A stretch of DNA of 64,000 bases from Armatimonadetes bacterium UBA5352 (GCA_002411015.1 DHPY01000116.1:29157-93156); one strand, 5' to 3'; shown: positions 1 to 9,186, numbered from the stretch's first letter. The notes: a model not told the origin generated them from the sequence alone. Program-made: numbers and translations.

Positions 1-942
1 TCAGATGCACGCGATCTGAGCGCCAGGATCGCGAACCTGTACATCTCCGAGCTGACTGCCTACCTTCGTGAGACCGATCTCGCATCGGCCCAGGAGAGCC
101 GCGAGTTCCTTGAGACGCGCCGCAGTGAGCTCGCGAAAGAGCTCGCTAGCGCGAGAGATCGTCTGCAGACCCTCCGCGCCGATTTCGAGCTGCTCGACCC
201 GACGGCTGAGGCGACGCGGCTTGGCGAGCGCCTCCGGACCCTCGAGCAGTCTCATGCGGAAGCAGCGGCTGAGGCGGATGCCGCCGGAAGCTCCCTCGGT
301 GTGGCAGAGCAGCAGCTTGACAGCGTCTCAGCGCGCCGCATCGCCTCCGAGGTAGAGACGCGTAACCCGCTGATCGCCAGCCTGCAGGAGCAGCTCGTAC
401 AGCTCCAGACAGAGCGAGCCGCCGAACTCGCGCGCGGGAAGACGGCCGAGCACCGCGATGTGGTGCAGATCACGACGGCCATCGAAAACGTGGAGCAGGA
501 GCTTCGCGACCTCGAGGAGACCGTGATCAGCCAGGTCGGTGATCAGCCGAACCCGCTGCACGATGACGCTGTGCAGCGCGTGGTGGAGCTTCGCGTGCAG
601 CTTGCCGGAGCACGGGCGCGGCAGAGCGAGATCGGGTCATTGCTTGGCTCCGCGCGCGGGGAGATGGCGGAGATGCCCGCCGTCGCTCGTGAGTATGTAG
701 AGATTGACCAGAGCCAGCAGATGCTGGCTGAGAGACTCACGGCGGTTGAGCGCGCGCTCTGGGCCGCTGAGTACGAGGAGGCGCGCGTTGACGTCGGTGA
801 CTCGTTCAGGGTACTCGATGAGGCCACGCTGCCGTTCGAGCGCAAAGGGCCGCCCACGCTGGTCGCCGGGCTGATCGCGTTTGGCACCCTCCTGCTGCTG
901 CAGGGCCTGATGTTGATCGATCGGCGCTGGTTCGGCGGGTAG
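1..942 (+). CDS. Wzz/GumC-type polysaccharide chain-length determinant, C-terminal part (5' end outside window)
   Basis: The frame is open from base 1 with no stop, so the gene starts upstream and 313 codons are visible. Most of the visible part is long, charged, heptad-rich helix (coiled coil, rich in E, R, A, L and Q). It is followed by a short beta-like stretch (FRVLDEATLPFERKGPP) and one C-terminal membrane segment (about residues 281-300) with basic residues after it. Coiled coil, proline-containing linker and final transmembrane helix in that order are the hallmark of Wzz/GumC/ExoP co-polymerases, which set chain length during capsule or O-antigen export at the inner membrane. No C-terminal tyrosine-kinase domain is fused on. 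The family assignment rests on architecture; the N-terminal half that would settle it is missing. Confidence 0.7.
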   Translation, partial: SDARDLSARIANLYISELTAYLRETDLASAQESREFLETRRSELAKELASARDRLQTLRADFELLDPTAEATRLGERLRTLEQSHAEAAAEADAAGSSLGVAEQQLDSVSARRIASEVETRNPLIASLQEQLVQLQTERAAELARGKTAEHRDVVQITTAIENVEQELRDLEETVISQVGDQPNPLHDDAVQRVVELRVQLAGARARQSEIGSLLGSARGEMAEMPAVAREYVEIDQSQQMLAERLTAVERALWAAEYEEARVDVGDSFRVLDEATLPFERKGPPTLVAGLIAFGTLLLLQGLMLIDRRWFGG

Positions 943-944
943 CC

Positions 945-2531
945 TCAGTCAGCCAGAACGAGCACCCAGTCCCGCTCGTCGGGTGCTGTGAATGTGTGGG
1001 CCGTCGCCCCTGTGCGGCGGCTCTCACCTGTTCTGGGATCATGCCACGCCGCGCGCTGCGGCAGCTCACTGGCGCTCAGGGTCACATCTCCCCCGCTCGG
1101 GAGGTACGCCACCAGCAGATCACGATCGTCGCTGGCCGATACAGCGATGGACTCCCGCGGATCGGCCTCACCCGGCTGCTCGGCCAGCAGTTCCTGTGCG
1201 GGCCGCAGGCGCCACCACTCGACCTGGGCAAGAATCGCGCGGATCGCGCTCATCCCCCGGATGCCCTCGGTATCCAGCGCCTCCCGCCACGGCGCGATTG
1301 CCTTGAGGTTGGGGTGCCCCGGCGCGTCCTCGATCTCGTTCGACCACAGCCAGATGGAGTTCGTCCCGTAGGTCACACCGGCGGTCGGAGTTGCGAGCAG
1401 GCTCAACCATGCCGCTCGGCGGACGTCATGGCCGCTGATCCGGTAGTCGGAGCTGTAGGCCGGATGATTCTCGTAGTTCGGCTCGAGGTTGATGATGGGC
1501 ATCTCAAGATCCCGCCAGTGCTGCGCGGGTGGTCCCTGGGCGATCCAGCGCGAGGTCAACTCGGGCAGCCCGTGGCCGCTCTGATAGCCGAGGAAGTCGA
1601 ACCACGGCTCGTCGCCGAACCACTCCCCCACCCAGCTTGAGCCGCAGGGGTGCATCGTGACCGGGCGGTCGTGGCGGTCGGCGAAGACGGCGCGCCCGAT
1701 CCGCTGCCAGCGCTCGACAGTCGGCTCGTAGCGCCCGTCGCCTCCGAGCAGCCATGCCACGTTGTGCGCTCCCCAGCGCGCCACCATGTAGCGGCAGAGA
1801 CGGATCGCGTTCTCCTCAGAGAGCGTCTGCCCCGGGTCGGTCGCGGTCAGCGTCCAGAGCATCACGGGCGCCGCCACGAGGCCGTGATCGTTGACGGCCT
1901 GCATCATCCGGTCAAGCCTGCGGAATGCCTCCACGTTCACATCAAGCACGCCGCCTGCGTCGCTGTACACCCCCGCCTCGGGCCAGCCGCGCCACTGCGT
2001 GATCACGAACTGCACGACTGTGAAGCCCTGCTCACGGCGCAGGTCAAGGTACTCGGCCCAATCGGCCTCATCGGCACGCAGCGCGCCGTTCCACGCGGTA
2101 TCCCCGAGCCACGGGAAGGGCGTGCCATCCGCGTGCTCAAGGTGGCGTCGATCAGCAGCGACCCACAGGGGCCCGTGACTGATGAGACCGCTCTCCGCTG
2201 CCTCCACGCACATGAACTCCCCGGCGCAGCCATCCAAGCCCGAGTCGCTCGCGCAGCGGCTGCGCCAGCGCCAGAGACCGGTCTCGCCCGGCGCGAAGCG
2301 TGCGCGCCAACCCCGGCCGCCATCCCAGAAGCCTTCGACGCGGTGCTTCTCTCCGCTCGGTGAGATCAGGCGGATGGTGACGGCTCCTTCGGGCAGCCGG
2401 TCGTGTTCGAGATCGCCCACGATCTCGGTCTCCCACACACTCCACAGTGGCACCTCGTCCATGGCGTGGCACCTCCCGCACTGCAGTGCAACCGCAACCG
2501 CCAGCGTGACTCGCAGCTGTTTCCCGCACAT
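945..2531 (-). CDS. Secreted DUF5060/DUF4038 glycoside hydrolase (apiosidase-like)
   Basis: 528 residues from the chosen ATG, which has a strong Shine-Dalgarno (AGGAGGCGGAG) just upstream; an ATG six codons earlier overlaps that site. A hydrophobic N-terminal segment (about residues 7-20) looks like a signal peptide. Residues 25-115 resemble DUF5060, an immunoglobulin-like domain preceding many such enzymes (FWDGGRGWRARFAPGETG). A TIM-barrel region follows, with PFPWLGDTAWNGALRADEAD and QGFTVVQFVITQWRGWPEAG, characteristic of DUF4038 (apiosidase-like, related to GH140). The C-terminal 90 residues look like a beta-sandwich (SASDDRDLLVAYLPSGGDVT). Likely role: hydrolysis of a plant-type polysaccharide side chain outside the cell. 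It converges on the Wzz-like gene with a 2-base gap. The substrate cannot be read from sequence. Confidence 0.8.
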   Translation of the reverse strand: MCGKQLRVTLAVAVALQCGRCHAMDEVPLWSVWETEIVGDLEHDRLPEGAVTIRLISPSGEKHRVEGFWDGGRGWRARFAPGETGLWRWRSRCASDSGLDGCAGEFMCVEAAESGLISHGPLWVAADRRHLEHADGTPFPWLGDTAWNGALRADEADWAEYLDLRREQGFTVVQFVITQWRGWPEAGVYSDAGGVLDVNVEAFRRLDRMMQAVNDHGLVAAPVMLWTLTATDPGQTLSEENAIRLCRYMVARWGAHNVAWLLGGDGRYEPTVERWQRIGRAVFADRHDRPVTMHPCGSSWVGEWFGDEPWFDFLGYQSGHGLPELTSRWIAQGPPAQHWRDLEMPIINLEPNYENHPAYSSDYRISGHDVRRAAWLSLLATPTAGVTYGTNSIWLWSNEIEDAPGHPNLKAIAPWREALDTEGIRGMSAIRAILAQVEWWRLRPAQELLAEQPGEADPRESIAVSASDDRDLLVAYLPSGGDVTLSASELPQRAAWHDPRTGESRRTGATAHTFTAPDERDWVLVLAD

Positions 2532-2692
2532 GATCTCCGCCTCCTGCATCGAGTGCGACAGACAGCGGAACTAACGCTGCTAAGCGGTGGGAGTTCCGTC
2601 CGAGCGGGGGCAGGGATTGCGGACCTCCTGCGGGAAATCCGCGTCTGCCGAACCAGAGGCACTGCTCAGCAGACTGAAGGAGACCTGTATCC

Positions 2693-5119
2693 ATGCATCG
2701 CGCCCTTGCCCTGATCGCAAGCATGCTCATCGGTCTGACCGTATCCGCGCCGGCGCCGGATGCTGCCACCATTCCCCCGGCCGTTCGTGGCGCCAGGACG
2801 GTCTACCTGCGGGTGGACCCGGGCTTGCTCAACATCACCGTCCTCAAGCGCGACCTCAACATCTATGAGAACGAGGATCCGCTGACGGTGGTGCTGTTCG
2901 ATCCGCTTGGCAACGAAGTCTTTACTCGCGTCATCCCCGACGATGGCAGCGCCCTGAAGAGCGGAATGGCCGAGGACTACCAGCGCCTCGAGGAGAGTGT
3001 GCGGTGCAAGCTGGCGGGCACCTACCGCCTCGCAGTTCGCGGCAGTAGCGACGCCGTGTGGGGCGTCGAGACCACGGCGCCGGGCATGGTGATCGAGGGC
3101 GAGATGTTCTTCAGCCATGGCGACACGGGCGGCAGTGTCTTCTTCCCGGCCCCGAGCACCGAGTTCACGATCACAGTGAGCGCGCTGCATGACCCGGGTC
3201 AGCAGACGGTGCCGCTGTTCGATGCGGATGGTGCGCCCCTTGGTGAGTTCGCTCTGACGAAGACCGGAGAGGAGCATACGCTGGAGTTCCCTGCGGAGGA
3301 GCGACAGGGCCTCTGGCGCCTGGATTTCGAGGCTCTCGACGTGAAACTGGCCGTCACTGGAGTGACCGTGTGGGCCACCGATCCTGATGCCTGGTTTGAT
3401 GCGCGAAAGTCGAAGTGGATGCTGATGCCCTACCGCTACACCCGCTACCTGCAGCCCGGGGAGAGCGCCGAGATCGAGTTCCGCCTGCGCAACAGCACCG
3501 GCGCTGCGGATCAGCTTCGGCTCGAGGCCACGCCCGATGAGGGGCTCGAGGCGGAGATCGTCTCACCGGAGATGCCGGTCGCGCTCAATGACCAGGCGAC
3601 CGCGCCGGTGGTCGTGCGGGTGCGGCTCGCCGAGGACGCGCCACCGGAGGGCACGGAACTGCACGTCTTCCTGCAGGCATCGGCCGCGAACGAGCCGTCC
3701 GCCGTGGCAAGCTCCGGCATCAACGTGCGCGTCGGCGAGAGCCCGGTGTCACAGCCGCTCGACATGCCGGTCGTGCTCCGGCCTTTCGAGCACGAGAACG
3801 TGCAGTTTGGCTACGACCCCGACTACATGCGCAATGAGGTCCACTTCGACCTGAACAACGAGCCGTGGATCCGCCAGCGTACCGACAGCCAGTACGGCAC
3901 AACCGGCGTCTACACACTCGACGGCGGCGAGTGGGTCTACCGGGACTTCATCGAGGCGATCCGCGCGAAGTATCCCGACTACTCGACCAGCTACGGTGGC
4001 GGCGGCTTCGTGGGCGCAAAGCTGGTCTTCGATGGCCAGGGCGGCATCTATACCACGCTGCGGCTCGTCGCCGGTGCGGCGCGCCCGGCGGTCCTGCTAT
4101 TTTCTCCGGATGAGGGGCGATCGTGGGAGGTCCACGAGCTCGGTCCCGGCGTAGCCGATCTCGAGCAGTTCACCGGCCACAACGCGCTGCAGAGCCCCCC
4201 GCCGGTTCTGCGCTATGAGACCACCGGGCCACATCCGGCCACGTTCTGCTCCTACAACGATCTCTGGCTCTACATGCCCACGCGCGAGGGCGGCAGATTG
4301 GCCCTCGAGGAGCCGATCAAGGTCGCGGAAGCGGTGATCGGCATGTGCCAGCACTCCGGCGGGCCAGCCTCATCTGTCACGCGCGATGGCAGGACCCACA
4401 TCGTCTGGGGCGAGGTCTCCGGCAATCCCGACGGCACCGGCGCCGATGAGCGCGGCGTCCCCACCTACGTCGCGACCTACGACCACGCGACGCGTACGGT
4501 CAGCGAGAAGGTGCTGCTCGGCTACGGGCCGCCCGTCAATGACGTGCATAACGTGCCTGCGATCACCATGGACAGCGAGGGCACGCTGCACGTGCTCATC
4601 GGAGCGCACGGAAACAACTTCCACTACGTGCGCTCGCTGCGGCCGAACGACTCCAGCGCGTGGGCCGAGGCTGAGCCGATCCTCCTGAAGGGCTATCACA
4701 CCGAAGAGGGTGATCGTGGCCTGCAGACCTATATCTCGCTCGTCTGTGATGCCGATGACACGCTGCACACCGCCTTCCGGCAGTGGCGCAATGACCCGCA
4801 GTGGCACGACGGGCAGCAGTTCGCAGCGCTGTCCATCCAGCACAGGCCGAAGGGCGGCGAGTGGAGCGAGGAGGCCACGCCGCTGGTGGTCGGCGCGGTT
4901 CCGGGCTACTCGATCTGGTACCACAAGCTCACCGTGGACCGCCTGGGCGACCTGTGGCTGTCGTACGCCTACCTGACGAGCGACGAAAGCTATCAGGCGA
5001 TGTTTCCGAACGTCTACAACCACCCGGCCACGCTGGTCTCGCGTGATGGCGGGGCGACCTGGAAGCTCGCCGAGACCGCGGACTTCGTCGCGGGCGTCGA
5101 GATGTTCGACGCCCGCTGA
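2693..5119 (+). CDS. Secreted sialidase-like beta-propeller (BNR-type) protein
   Basis: 808 residues. The ATG follows GAAGGAGA by about ten bases, and residues 1-24 form a signal peptide ending near APAPDAA. The N-terminal 330 residues look like two or three beta-sandwich domains, one resembling an alpha-galactosidase NEW3-like domain (EIEFRLRNSTGAADQLRLEA). From about residue 370 the protein has propeller-like repeats with Asp-box-like pieces (LLFSPDEGRSWEV, LVSRDGGATWKLAE) and HIVWGEVSG and LHVLIGAHGNNFHYVRS strands, as in BNR_4 proteins. It is probably a carbohydrate-binding or lyase/sialidase-fold protein at the cell surface. No catalytic residues were assigned. It is transcribed divergently from the DUF4038 hydrolase across about 160 bases. 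Confidence 0.65.
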   Translation: MHRALALIASMLIGLTVSAPAPDAATIPPAVRGARTVYLRVDPGLLNITVLKRDLNIYENEDPLTVVLFDPLGNEVFTRVIPDDGSALKSGMAEDYQRLEESVRCKLAGTYRLAVRGSSDAVWGVETTAPGMVIEGEMFFSHGDTGGSVFFPAPSTEFTITVSALHDPGQQTVPLFDADGAPLGEFALTKTGEEHTLEFPAEERQGLWRLDFEALDVKLAVTGVTVWATDPDAWFDARKSKWMLMPYRYTRYLQPGESAEIEFRLRNSTGAADQLRLEATPDEGLEAEIVSPEMPVALNDQATAPVVVRVRLAEDAPPEGTELHVFLQASAANEPSAVASSGINVRVGESPVSQPLDMPVVLRPFEHENVQFGYDPDYMRNEVHFDLNNEPWIRQRTDSQYGTTGVYTLDGGEWVYRDFIEAIRAKYPDYSTSYGGGGFVGAKLVFDGQGGIYTTLRLVAGAARPAVLLFSPDEGRSWEVHELGPGVADLEQFTGHNALQSPPPVLRYETTGPHPATFCSYNDLWLYMPTREGGRLALEEPIKVAEAVIGMCQHSGGPASSVTRDGRTHIVWGEVSGNPDGTGADERGVPTYVATYDHATRTVSEKVLLGYGPPVNDVHNVPAITMDSEGTLHVLIGAHGNNFHYVRSLRPNDSSAWAEAEPILLKGYHTEEGDRGLQTYISLVCDADDTLHTAFRQWRNDPQWHDGQQFAALSIQHRPKGGEWSEEATPLVVGAVPGYSIWYHKLTVDRLGDLWLSYAYLTSDESYQAMFPNVYNHPATLVSRDGGATWKLAETADFVAGVEMFDAR

Positions 5120-5142
5120 TGGGGCGGCGGGGCTCGCGCTCG

Positions 5143-5202
5143 GCTCAGTCGAACTGAGCGATGTGACTGTGACGGTCGCGGCGAGATAGCCTCGGCCGTC
5201 AC
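5143..5202 (+). terminator. Two short hairpins downstream of the propeller gene
   Basis: GCTCAGT/ACTGAGC (5143-5149 with 5153-5159) and GTGACGG/CCGTCAC (5169-5175 with 5196-5202) can each fold. Neither is followed by a run of T. They lie 24-83 bases after the stop codon, so a termination or mRNA-end role is plausible. The rest of the gap up to 5330 holds only a weak TATAAG-like element near 5243. Confidence 0.35.
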
Positions 5203-5330
5203 GCTTATGCGACTCAGCTCCCCCACTGCTGCACGCTCTTACTATAAGGTTTTGTGATGGGGGAGGAGACTGCTGCTCTGTGCGGAAACCCCATGGGCAG
5301 CGCAACAATCAGAGACGGGAGTGACGGCAG

Positions 5331-6044
5331 ATGCGGAGCAGTCGCGGATTCACCCTGATCGAACTACTGGTTGTCATAGCGATCATTGCCATCCTGGCAG
5401 CGATCCTGTTCCCGGTCTTCGCCCGCGCGCGGGAGAAGGCACGACAGTCGGCGTGTCTGAGCAACGTCAAGCAGATCGGCCTGGCGATCCTCATGTACGC
5501 CCAGGACTACGACGAGCGAATGCCGATGCGCTACGACAGCAGCAGCCCGAGGGTTGGCCTCATGCAGGCGACGCAGCCGTACGTCAAGAACCAGAACGTC
5601 CACGACTGCCCGAGCGCCAGCCATAGCTCTGCTATCACAAGCTACAGTGGCCACCGGAGCTACGGTTACACCGCCGGCGTCTTCCTGACCAACGGTGGAA
5701 CGAAGATGGCGGTGATCAAGCGCCCGGCCGAGATAGTGATGCTCGGCGACGCCTGCCATGACCGCAACAACTACTGCACCCTCAACACTCCGGCCTCTGG
5801 TCCGTTCATGTGCGATCCCGACGGCACTCACTGCCAGGTCTGCGGTGGGACGCATAATTCGGTGTTCGGAGACGACACGAGCCATGGCGCGGTGTCGGGC
5901 ACTGATCGCCCCGGCTTCAACTTCCTCGAGCGCCACAACGGCACGGGGAATGCCGCATTCTGTGATGGCCATGCGAAGGCGATGAAGCACAGCGATCTGT
6001 ACAACAACCGAGATCCGCACCCGTACTTCGACTACAGCGCGTGA
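5331..6044 (+). CDS. Type II pseudopilin with H-x9-DG C-terminal motif
   Basis: 237 residues. The prepilin signal is textbook: a short basic leader (MRSSRG), cleavage after Gly6, then FTLIELLVVIAIIAILAAIL with Glu at +5, continuing as FPVFARAREKARQSACLSNVKQ. The C-terminal part is a soluble domain with HNGTGNAAFCDGHAK, fitting the H-x9-DG motif of DUF1559-like pseudopilins. These proteins are processed by a prepilin peptidase and assemble into, or associate with, pseudopilus or surface fibres. GACGGGAG lies upstream of the ATG. The N-terminal coding region is nearly identical in DNA to the next pseudopilin gene. No secretion ATPase or assembly gene is nearby, so the export partner is elsewhere. 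Confidence 0.88.
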   Translation: MRSSRGFTLIELLVVIAIIAILAAILFPVFARAREKARQSACLSNVKQIGLAILMYAQDYDERMPMRYDSSSPRVGLMQATQPYVKNQNVHDCPSASHSSAITSYSGHRSYGYTAGVFLTNGGTKMAVIKRPAEIVMLGDACHDRNNYCTLNTPASGPFMCDPDGTHCQVCGGTHNSVFGDDTSHGAVSGTDRPGFNFLERHNGTGNAAFCDGHAKAMKHSDLYNNRDPHPYFDYSA

Positions 6045-6058
6045 GATGCTGCACAGTG

Positions 6059-6110
6059 AAGCACCATGTACTGCGGCCGCCTTCACCGGCGGCCGCAGTA
6101 CATGGTGCTT
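6059..6110 (+). terminator. Long perfect hairpin after the first pseudopilin gene
   Basis: A perfect inverted repeat with 23-base arms (6059-6081 and 6088-6110) around a six-base loop, TTCACC. It sits 15 bases past the stop codon. No T-tract follows on either strand, so it may act as an mRNA 3'-end stabiliser or as a terminator that does not need a U-tract. The core GCGGCCGCC/GGCGGCCGC is repeated in the hairpin after the second pseudopilin gene. Confidence 0.75.
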
Positions 6111-6197
6111 AAGATTCCACTCCAGACAAGGAGGAGCGCGGCGTAATCGGGCGAATGAATGAAGGGCTGCATAGATTCCGCGAAGGGAGCAACCACT

Positions 6198-6911
6198 ATG
6201 AAGCGCAGTTCAGGTTTCACCCTGATCGAGCTGTTGGTTGTCATTGCGATCATTGCCATCCTGGCAGCGATCCTGTTCCCTGTCTTCGCTCGCGCGCGTG
6301 AGAAGGCGCGCCAGACCTCGTGTCTCAGCAATCAGAAGCAGATCATGCTGGGCATCCTCGCCTACGCTCAGGACTATGACGAGCGCTTCCCGCCGTATCG
6401 CTGGAACCAGGACCCACCTCCGAGCGTGTGGATTGACCGCGACAACAGTGCCGCGATGAACCGCCACTTCTGGGCCGAGTCGATCGAGCCCTACCTGAAG
6501 AACATCAACATCCTCTTCTGCCCGAGTGGCCAGGTGGACGCCGACACACTCAGCGGTGGCAAGCGCTACCTCACCTACGCCTACAACGGGAAGATGCACT
6601 GCACGAAGATGGCGGAGTTCAAGAGCGTTGCCAACAAGATCGCCATCGGCGACATCGGCGAGCGGATCACCGGGCGCACGCCGGTCGGCTACGTTGAGAA
6701 CTGGTTCATCTGGACGAGCAACGACAGCGCGCAGACCTGGAGCCAGTACATGTGGTGGAGCAGCATCCACAACGGTGGCGGCAACTATGCCTATGTGGAC
6801 GGGCATGCGAAGTTCCTTGGCTCGAACGACGCCTCGCTCGGGCCGGTCATCGGCACCAGCGACCCGAAGCTGATCGGCGACCAGACCGGCTCATGGTTCC
6901 CCGGCAGCTAG
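6198..6911 (+). CDS. Type II pseudopilin with H-x9-DG C-terminal motif
   Basis: 237 residues from the ATG preceded by AAGGGAGC eight bases upstream; an ATG 13 codons earlier gives an unlikely leader. The leader MKRSSG is cleaved before FTLIELLVVIAIIAILAAIL, followed by FPVFARAREKARQTSCLSN and, near the C-terminus, HNGGGNYAYVDGHAKFLG. It is a paralogue of the preceding gene. Across 99 bases encoding the helix (5349-5447 against 6216-6314) I count nine differences, all synonymous, while the C-terminal domains have diverged more. The role is as for the first pseudopilin: an exported, peptidase-processed fibre or surface subunit. Confidence 0.88.
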   Translation: MKRSSGFTLIELLVVIAIIAILAAILFPVFARAREKARQTSCLSNQKQIMLGILAYAQDYDERFPPYRWNQDPPPSVWIDRDNSAAMNRHFWAESIEPYLKNINILFCPSGQVDADTLSGGKRYLTYAYNGKMHCTKMAEFKSVANKIAIGDIGERITGRTPVGYVENWFIWTSNDSAQTWSQYMWWSSIHNGGGNYAYVDGHAKFLGSNDASLGPVIGTSDPKLIGDQTGSWFPGS

Positions 6912-6940
6912 CCTGAAGCGGTACACCGTCTGACGACAAC

Positions 6941-6972
6941 GAAGCGGCCGCCTCACCGGAGGCGGCCGCTTC
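6941..6972 (+). terminator. Hairpin terminator after the second pseudopilin gene
   Basis: 14-base arms (6941-6954 and 6959-6972) with a four-base loop, ACCG, lying 29 bases after the stop. The trailing sequence is TTCGCAT, only slightly T-rich. The arm core GCGGCCGCC matches that of the 6059-6110 hairpin. Confidence 0.75.
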
Positions 6973-7067
6973 TTCGCATATACCCGGGACGAGGAAGGTG
7001 ATTCGCCGCCGGATGCGTAATTGGCCGTCGGCAGAGCCATGTACGCAAGCGGTGCGTGGAGGGCGCG

Positions 7068-8324
7068 ATGACGCCTGAAGAGCTTGCAGTGAACGGCGGA
7101 CCGAAGACGCGTGAGAAGCCATGGCCGACGATCGCCGACGCGTCCGGCAGGGACTTCGGCGAGGAGGAGATGGAGCTTCTCCGCCAGGTCATGCAATCGG
7201 GTAGCCTCGGCTACATGTACGGCTCGATGGTGAAGCAGTTCGAGCAGGAGTTCGCGGCGCGCCATGGTGTGCCGTTCGCCTGCGCGGTCAGCTCCGGCAC
7301 TGCCGCGCTGCACACCGCCATGGGCGCGCTGCTGCTCGAGCCGGGCGATGAGGTCATCACCACGCCCGTCACCGACATCGGCTCGATCATCGCGATCGTC
7401 CAGTGCAACTGCATCCCCGTCTTCGCGGACGTGGACCCGATGACGATGCTGATCGACCCGAAGTCGATCCGCGAGCGGATCACCGGCCGCACGCGGGCGC
7501 TGCTCGTCGTCCATCTTCTCGGGCAGCCGTGCAACATGGACGAGATCATGGCGATCGCACAGGAACACGACCTCTTCGTGATCGAGGACTGCGCGCAGTC
7601 GCATGACGCGAAGTGGGACGGGAAGGATGCAGGCACCTTCGGCCACTTCGGCTGCTTCTCACTGCAGCAGTCGAAGCAGATCACGACCGGCGATGGCGGG
7701 ATCGTCGTGTCGAGCGCTCCGGATCTGGCCGATGAGGCCTACCGCTTCCACGACAAGTACTACGACCGCACAGGCGGCGGCCGGCCGGTGGATCGCTTCG
7801 GGATGAACTACCGCATGAGCGAGCTGGTGGGCGCGGTGGCGCTGGCGCAGCTTCGCAAGCTCGACCGGATCATCGGCCGGCGCAGCGAGACCGCTGAGGC
7901 GCTAATGGCGGGGATCGACGAGATACCCGGCATCGTCCGCGCGAAGGTGCACCCGAAGGCGACGCACACCTGGTGGCGCGTGGCATGCACGATAGATGAA
8001 GACGAACTCGGCGCGGACGCGAAGACCTTCACGCGAGCGGTTGTCGCGGAGGGCCTGCCGCTGCGCGTGCACACGGCCCGCGGCGAGCCGATCTGTATGG
8101 CGCCGGCGTTCCAGAACTACGCGGCCTACGGCTCGAGCGAGTTCCCGTGGGAGCCGCCATACGGCCGGAGGGTCGTGTACCGGCTCGAGGACTACCCGAA
8201 CACGAACTGGGCCATGGAGAACGTCTGGACGGCCTCGTGGAATGAGGGCTTCACGCTCGAGGACGTGGACGACATCCTGCGCGGCCTGCGCAAGATCAGC
8301 GACTACTACCGCTCTCGACGGTAG
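7068..8324 (+). CDS. DegT/DnrJ/EryC1/StrS-family PLP-dependent aminotransferase
   Basis: 418 residues. The ATG is preceded by GGAGGG; a GTG four codons earlier overlaps that site. The family's features appear in order: AVSSGTAALHTAM (phosphate-binding region), EVITTPVTDIGSIIAI, DVDPMTMLIDP, VVHLLGQPCNMDEI, VIEDCAQSHDA (the Asp that contacts the pyridine nitrogen), and LQQSKQITTGDGG with the Lys that forms the Schiff base, then MNYRMSELVGAVALAQL. These enzymes aminate keto-sugars or keto-cyclitols with glutamate or glutamine as donor. The gene stands alone and ends facing znuB with a 29-base overlap. No nucleotide-sugar dehydratase is adjacent, so the substrate is unknown. Confidence 0.88.
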   Translation: MTPEELAVNGGPKTREKPWPTIADASGRDFGEEEMELLRQVMQSGSLGYMYGSMVKQFEQEFAARHGVPFACAVSSGTAALHTAMGALLLEPGDEVITTPVTDIGSIIAIVQCNCIPVFADVDPMTMLIDPKSIRERITGRTRALLVVHLLGQPCNMDEIMAIAQEHDLFVIEDCAQSHDAKWDGKDAGTFGHFGCFSLQQSKQITTGDGGIVVSSAPDLADEAYRFHDKYYDRTGGGRPVDRFGMNYRMSELVGAVALAQLRKLDRIIGRRSETAEALMAGIDEIPGIVRAKVHPKATHTWWRVACTIDEDELGADAKTFTRAVVAEGLPLRVHTARGEPICMAPAFQNYAAYGSSEFPWEPPYGRRVVYRLEDYPNTNWAMENVWTASWNEGFTLEDVDDILRGLRKISDYYRSRR

Positions 8325-9186
8325 CCGATGCGGCCCGTGAGCGGCGCAGGCTCGAGCGAAGAGAGGCTGCGCCGATCACGACCAGGTAGAGCGCGCCGGT
8401 GAGGACGATGATCGTCGCCCCCGCGGGCAGGTCGGCGTTGTAGCTGACGCCGAGCCCGGCCACCGTGAGCACTGCGATGAGGGCTGCCGAGATCGCCATG
8501 ACCTGCCGGAGCGAGCGCGAAAAATGGCCGGCGATCGCGATCGGCAGCGTCAGCAGCGCGATCACGAGCACCAGCCCGACCACGGTCACAAGCAGCACGA
8601 CGGTAAGGGCGGTCATGCAGAGCAGCAGGAGGTAGAATGCCTCCACGTTGATGCCGCGCATGCGCGCGAACTCCTCATCGAAGGAGATCGCGACGAGTTG
8701 CTTGTAGAAGAGCAGCCCGAGCGCCACCACGAGCAGATCGAGCGTCGCCATCAGCCAGAGGCTCGTGGGCGTCACCATGAGGATGTTGCCGAAAAGGTAG
8801 CTCATGAGGTTCTCGGCGTAGCCGGGGGTGCGAGCGATGAAGAGCACGCCCGCCGCCATCCCGATCGCCCAGATCGCGCTGATGGCGGTATCCTCGCTCT
8901 CGCGCCACCGGAGGCTGACCATGCCAATGATCAAGGCGGAGAGCAGCGCCGCGATGACGGCGCCAAAAAGCGGATGCAGCCACTCCCACCCCTGTGTCAC
9001 CTGCAGATAACGCGCCGCGCCCAGGCCTCCGAGGACGCTGTGAGCGATGCCGCCGGCAATGTAGGTGATGCGGCGCGCAGCCACGTAGCTGCCCACCACA
9101 CCGCACGCGATACTCGCGAGCACACCTGCGATGAGCGCGTACTGCAGAAAGCCGTGCTCGGCCACGGCCCGGAGGAACTCAGTCAC
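8296..9186 (-). CDS. znuB: Zinc/manganese ABC transporter permease (ZnuB-like)
   Basis: 296 residues in about eight or nine hydrophobic segments; the N-terminus FLQYALIAGVLASIACGVVG is typical of ABC-3 metal permeases. Family landmarks include GGIAHSVLGGLGAARYL and the cytoplasmic loop DEEFARMRGINVEAFY that contacts the ATPase. I chose the GTG at 9186, whose codon lies just before the TGA of the ATPase gene (9179-9181), so translation is probably coupled; an ATG ten codons upstream (9216) is the alternative. The 3' end overlaps the end of the convergent aminotransferase gene by 29 bases. With the ATPase and the His-rich binding protein it forms one high-affinity importer, probably for Zn(II); Mn(II) cannot be excluded. 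Confidence 0.87.
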   Translation of the reverse strand: MTEFLRAVAEHGFLQYALIAGVLASIACGVVGSYVAARRITYIAGGIAHSVLGGLGAARYLQVTQGWEWLHPLFGAVIAALLSALIIGMVSLRWRESEDTAISAIWAIGMAAGVLFIARTPGYAENLMSYLFGNILMVTPTSLWLMATLDLLVVALGLLFYKQLVAISFDEEFARMRGINVEAFYLLLLCMTALTVVLLVTVVGLVLVIALLTLPIAIAGHFSRSLRQVMAISAALIAVLTVAGLGVSYNADLPAGATIIVLTGALYLVVIGAASLRSSLRRSRAASATVESGSSR

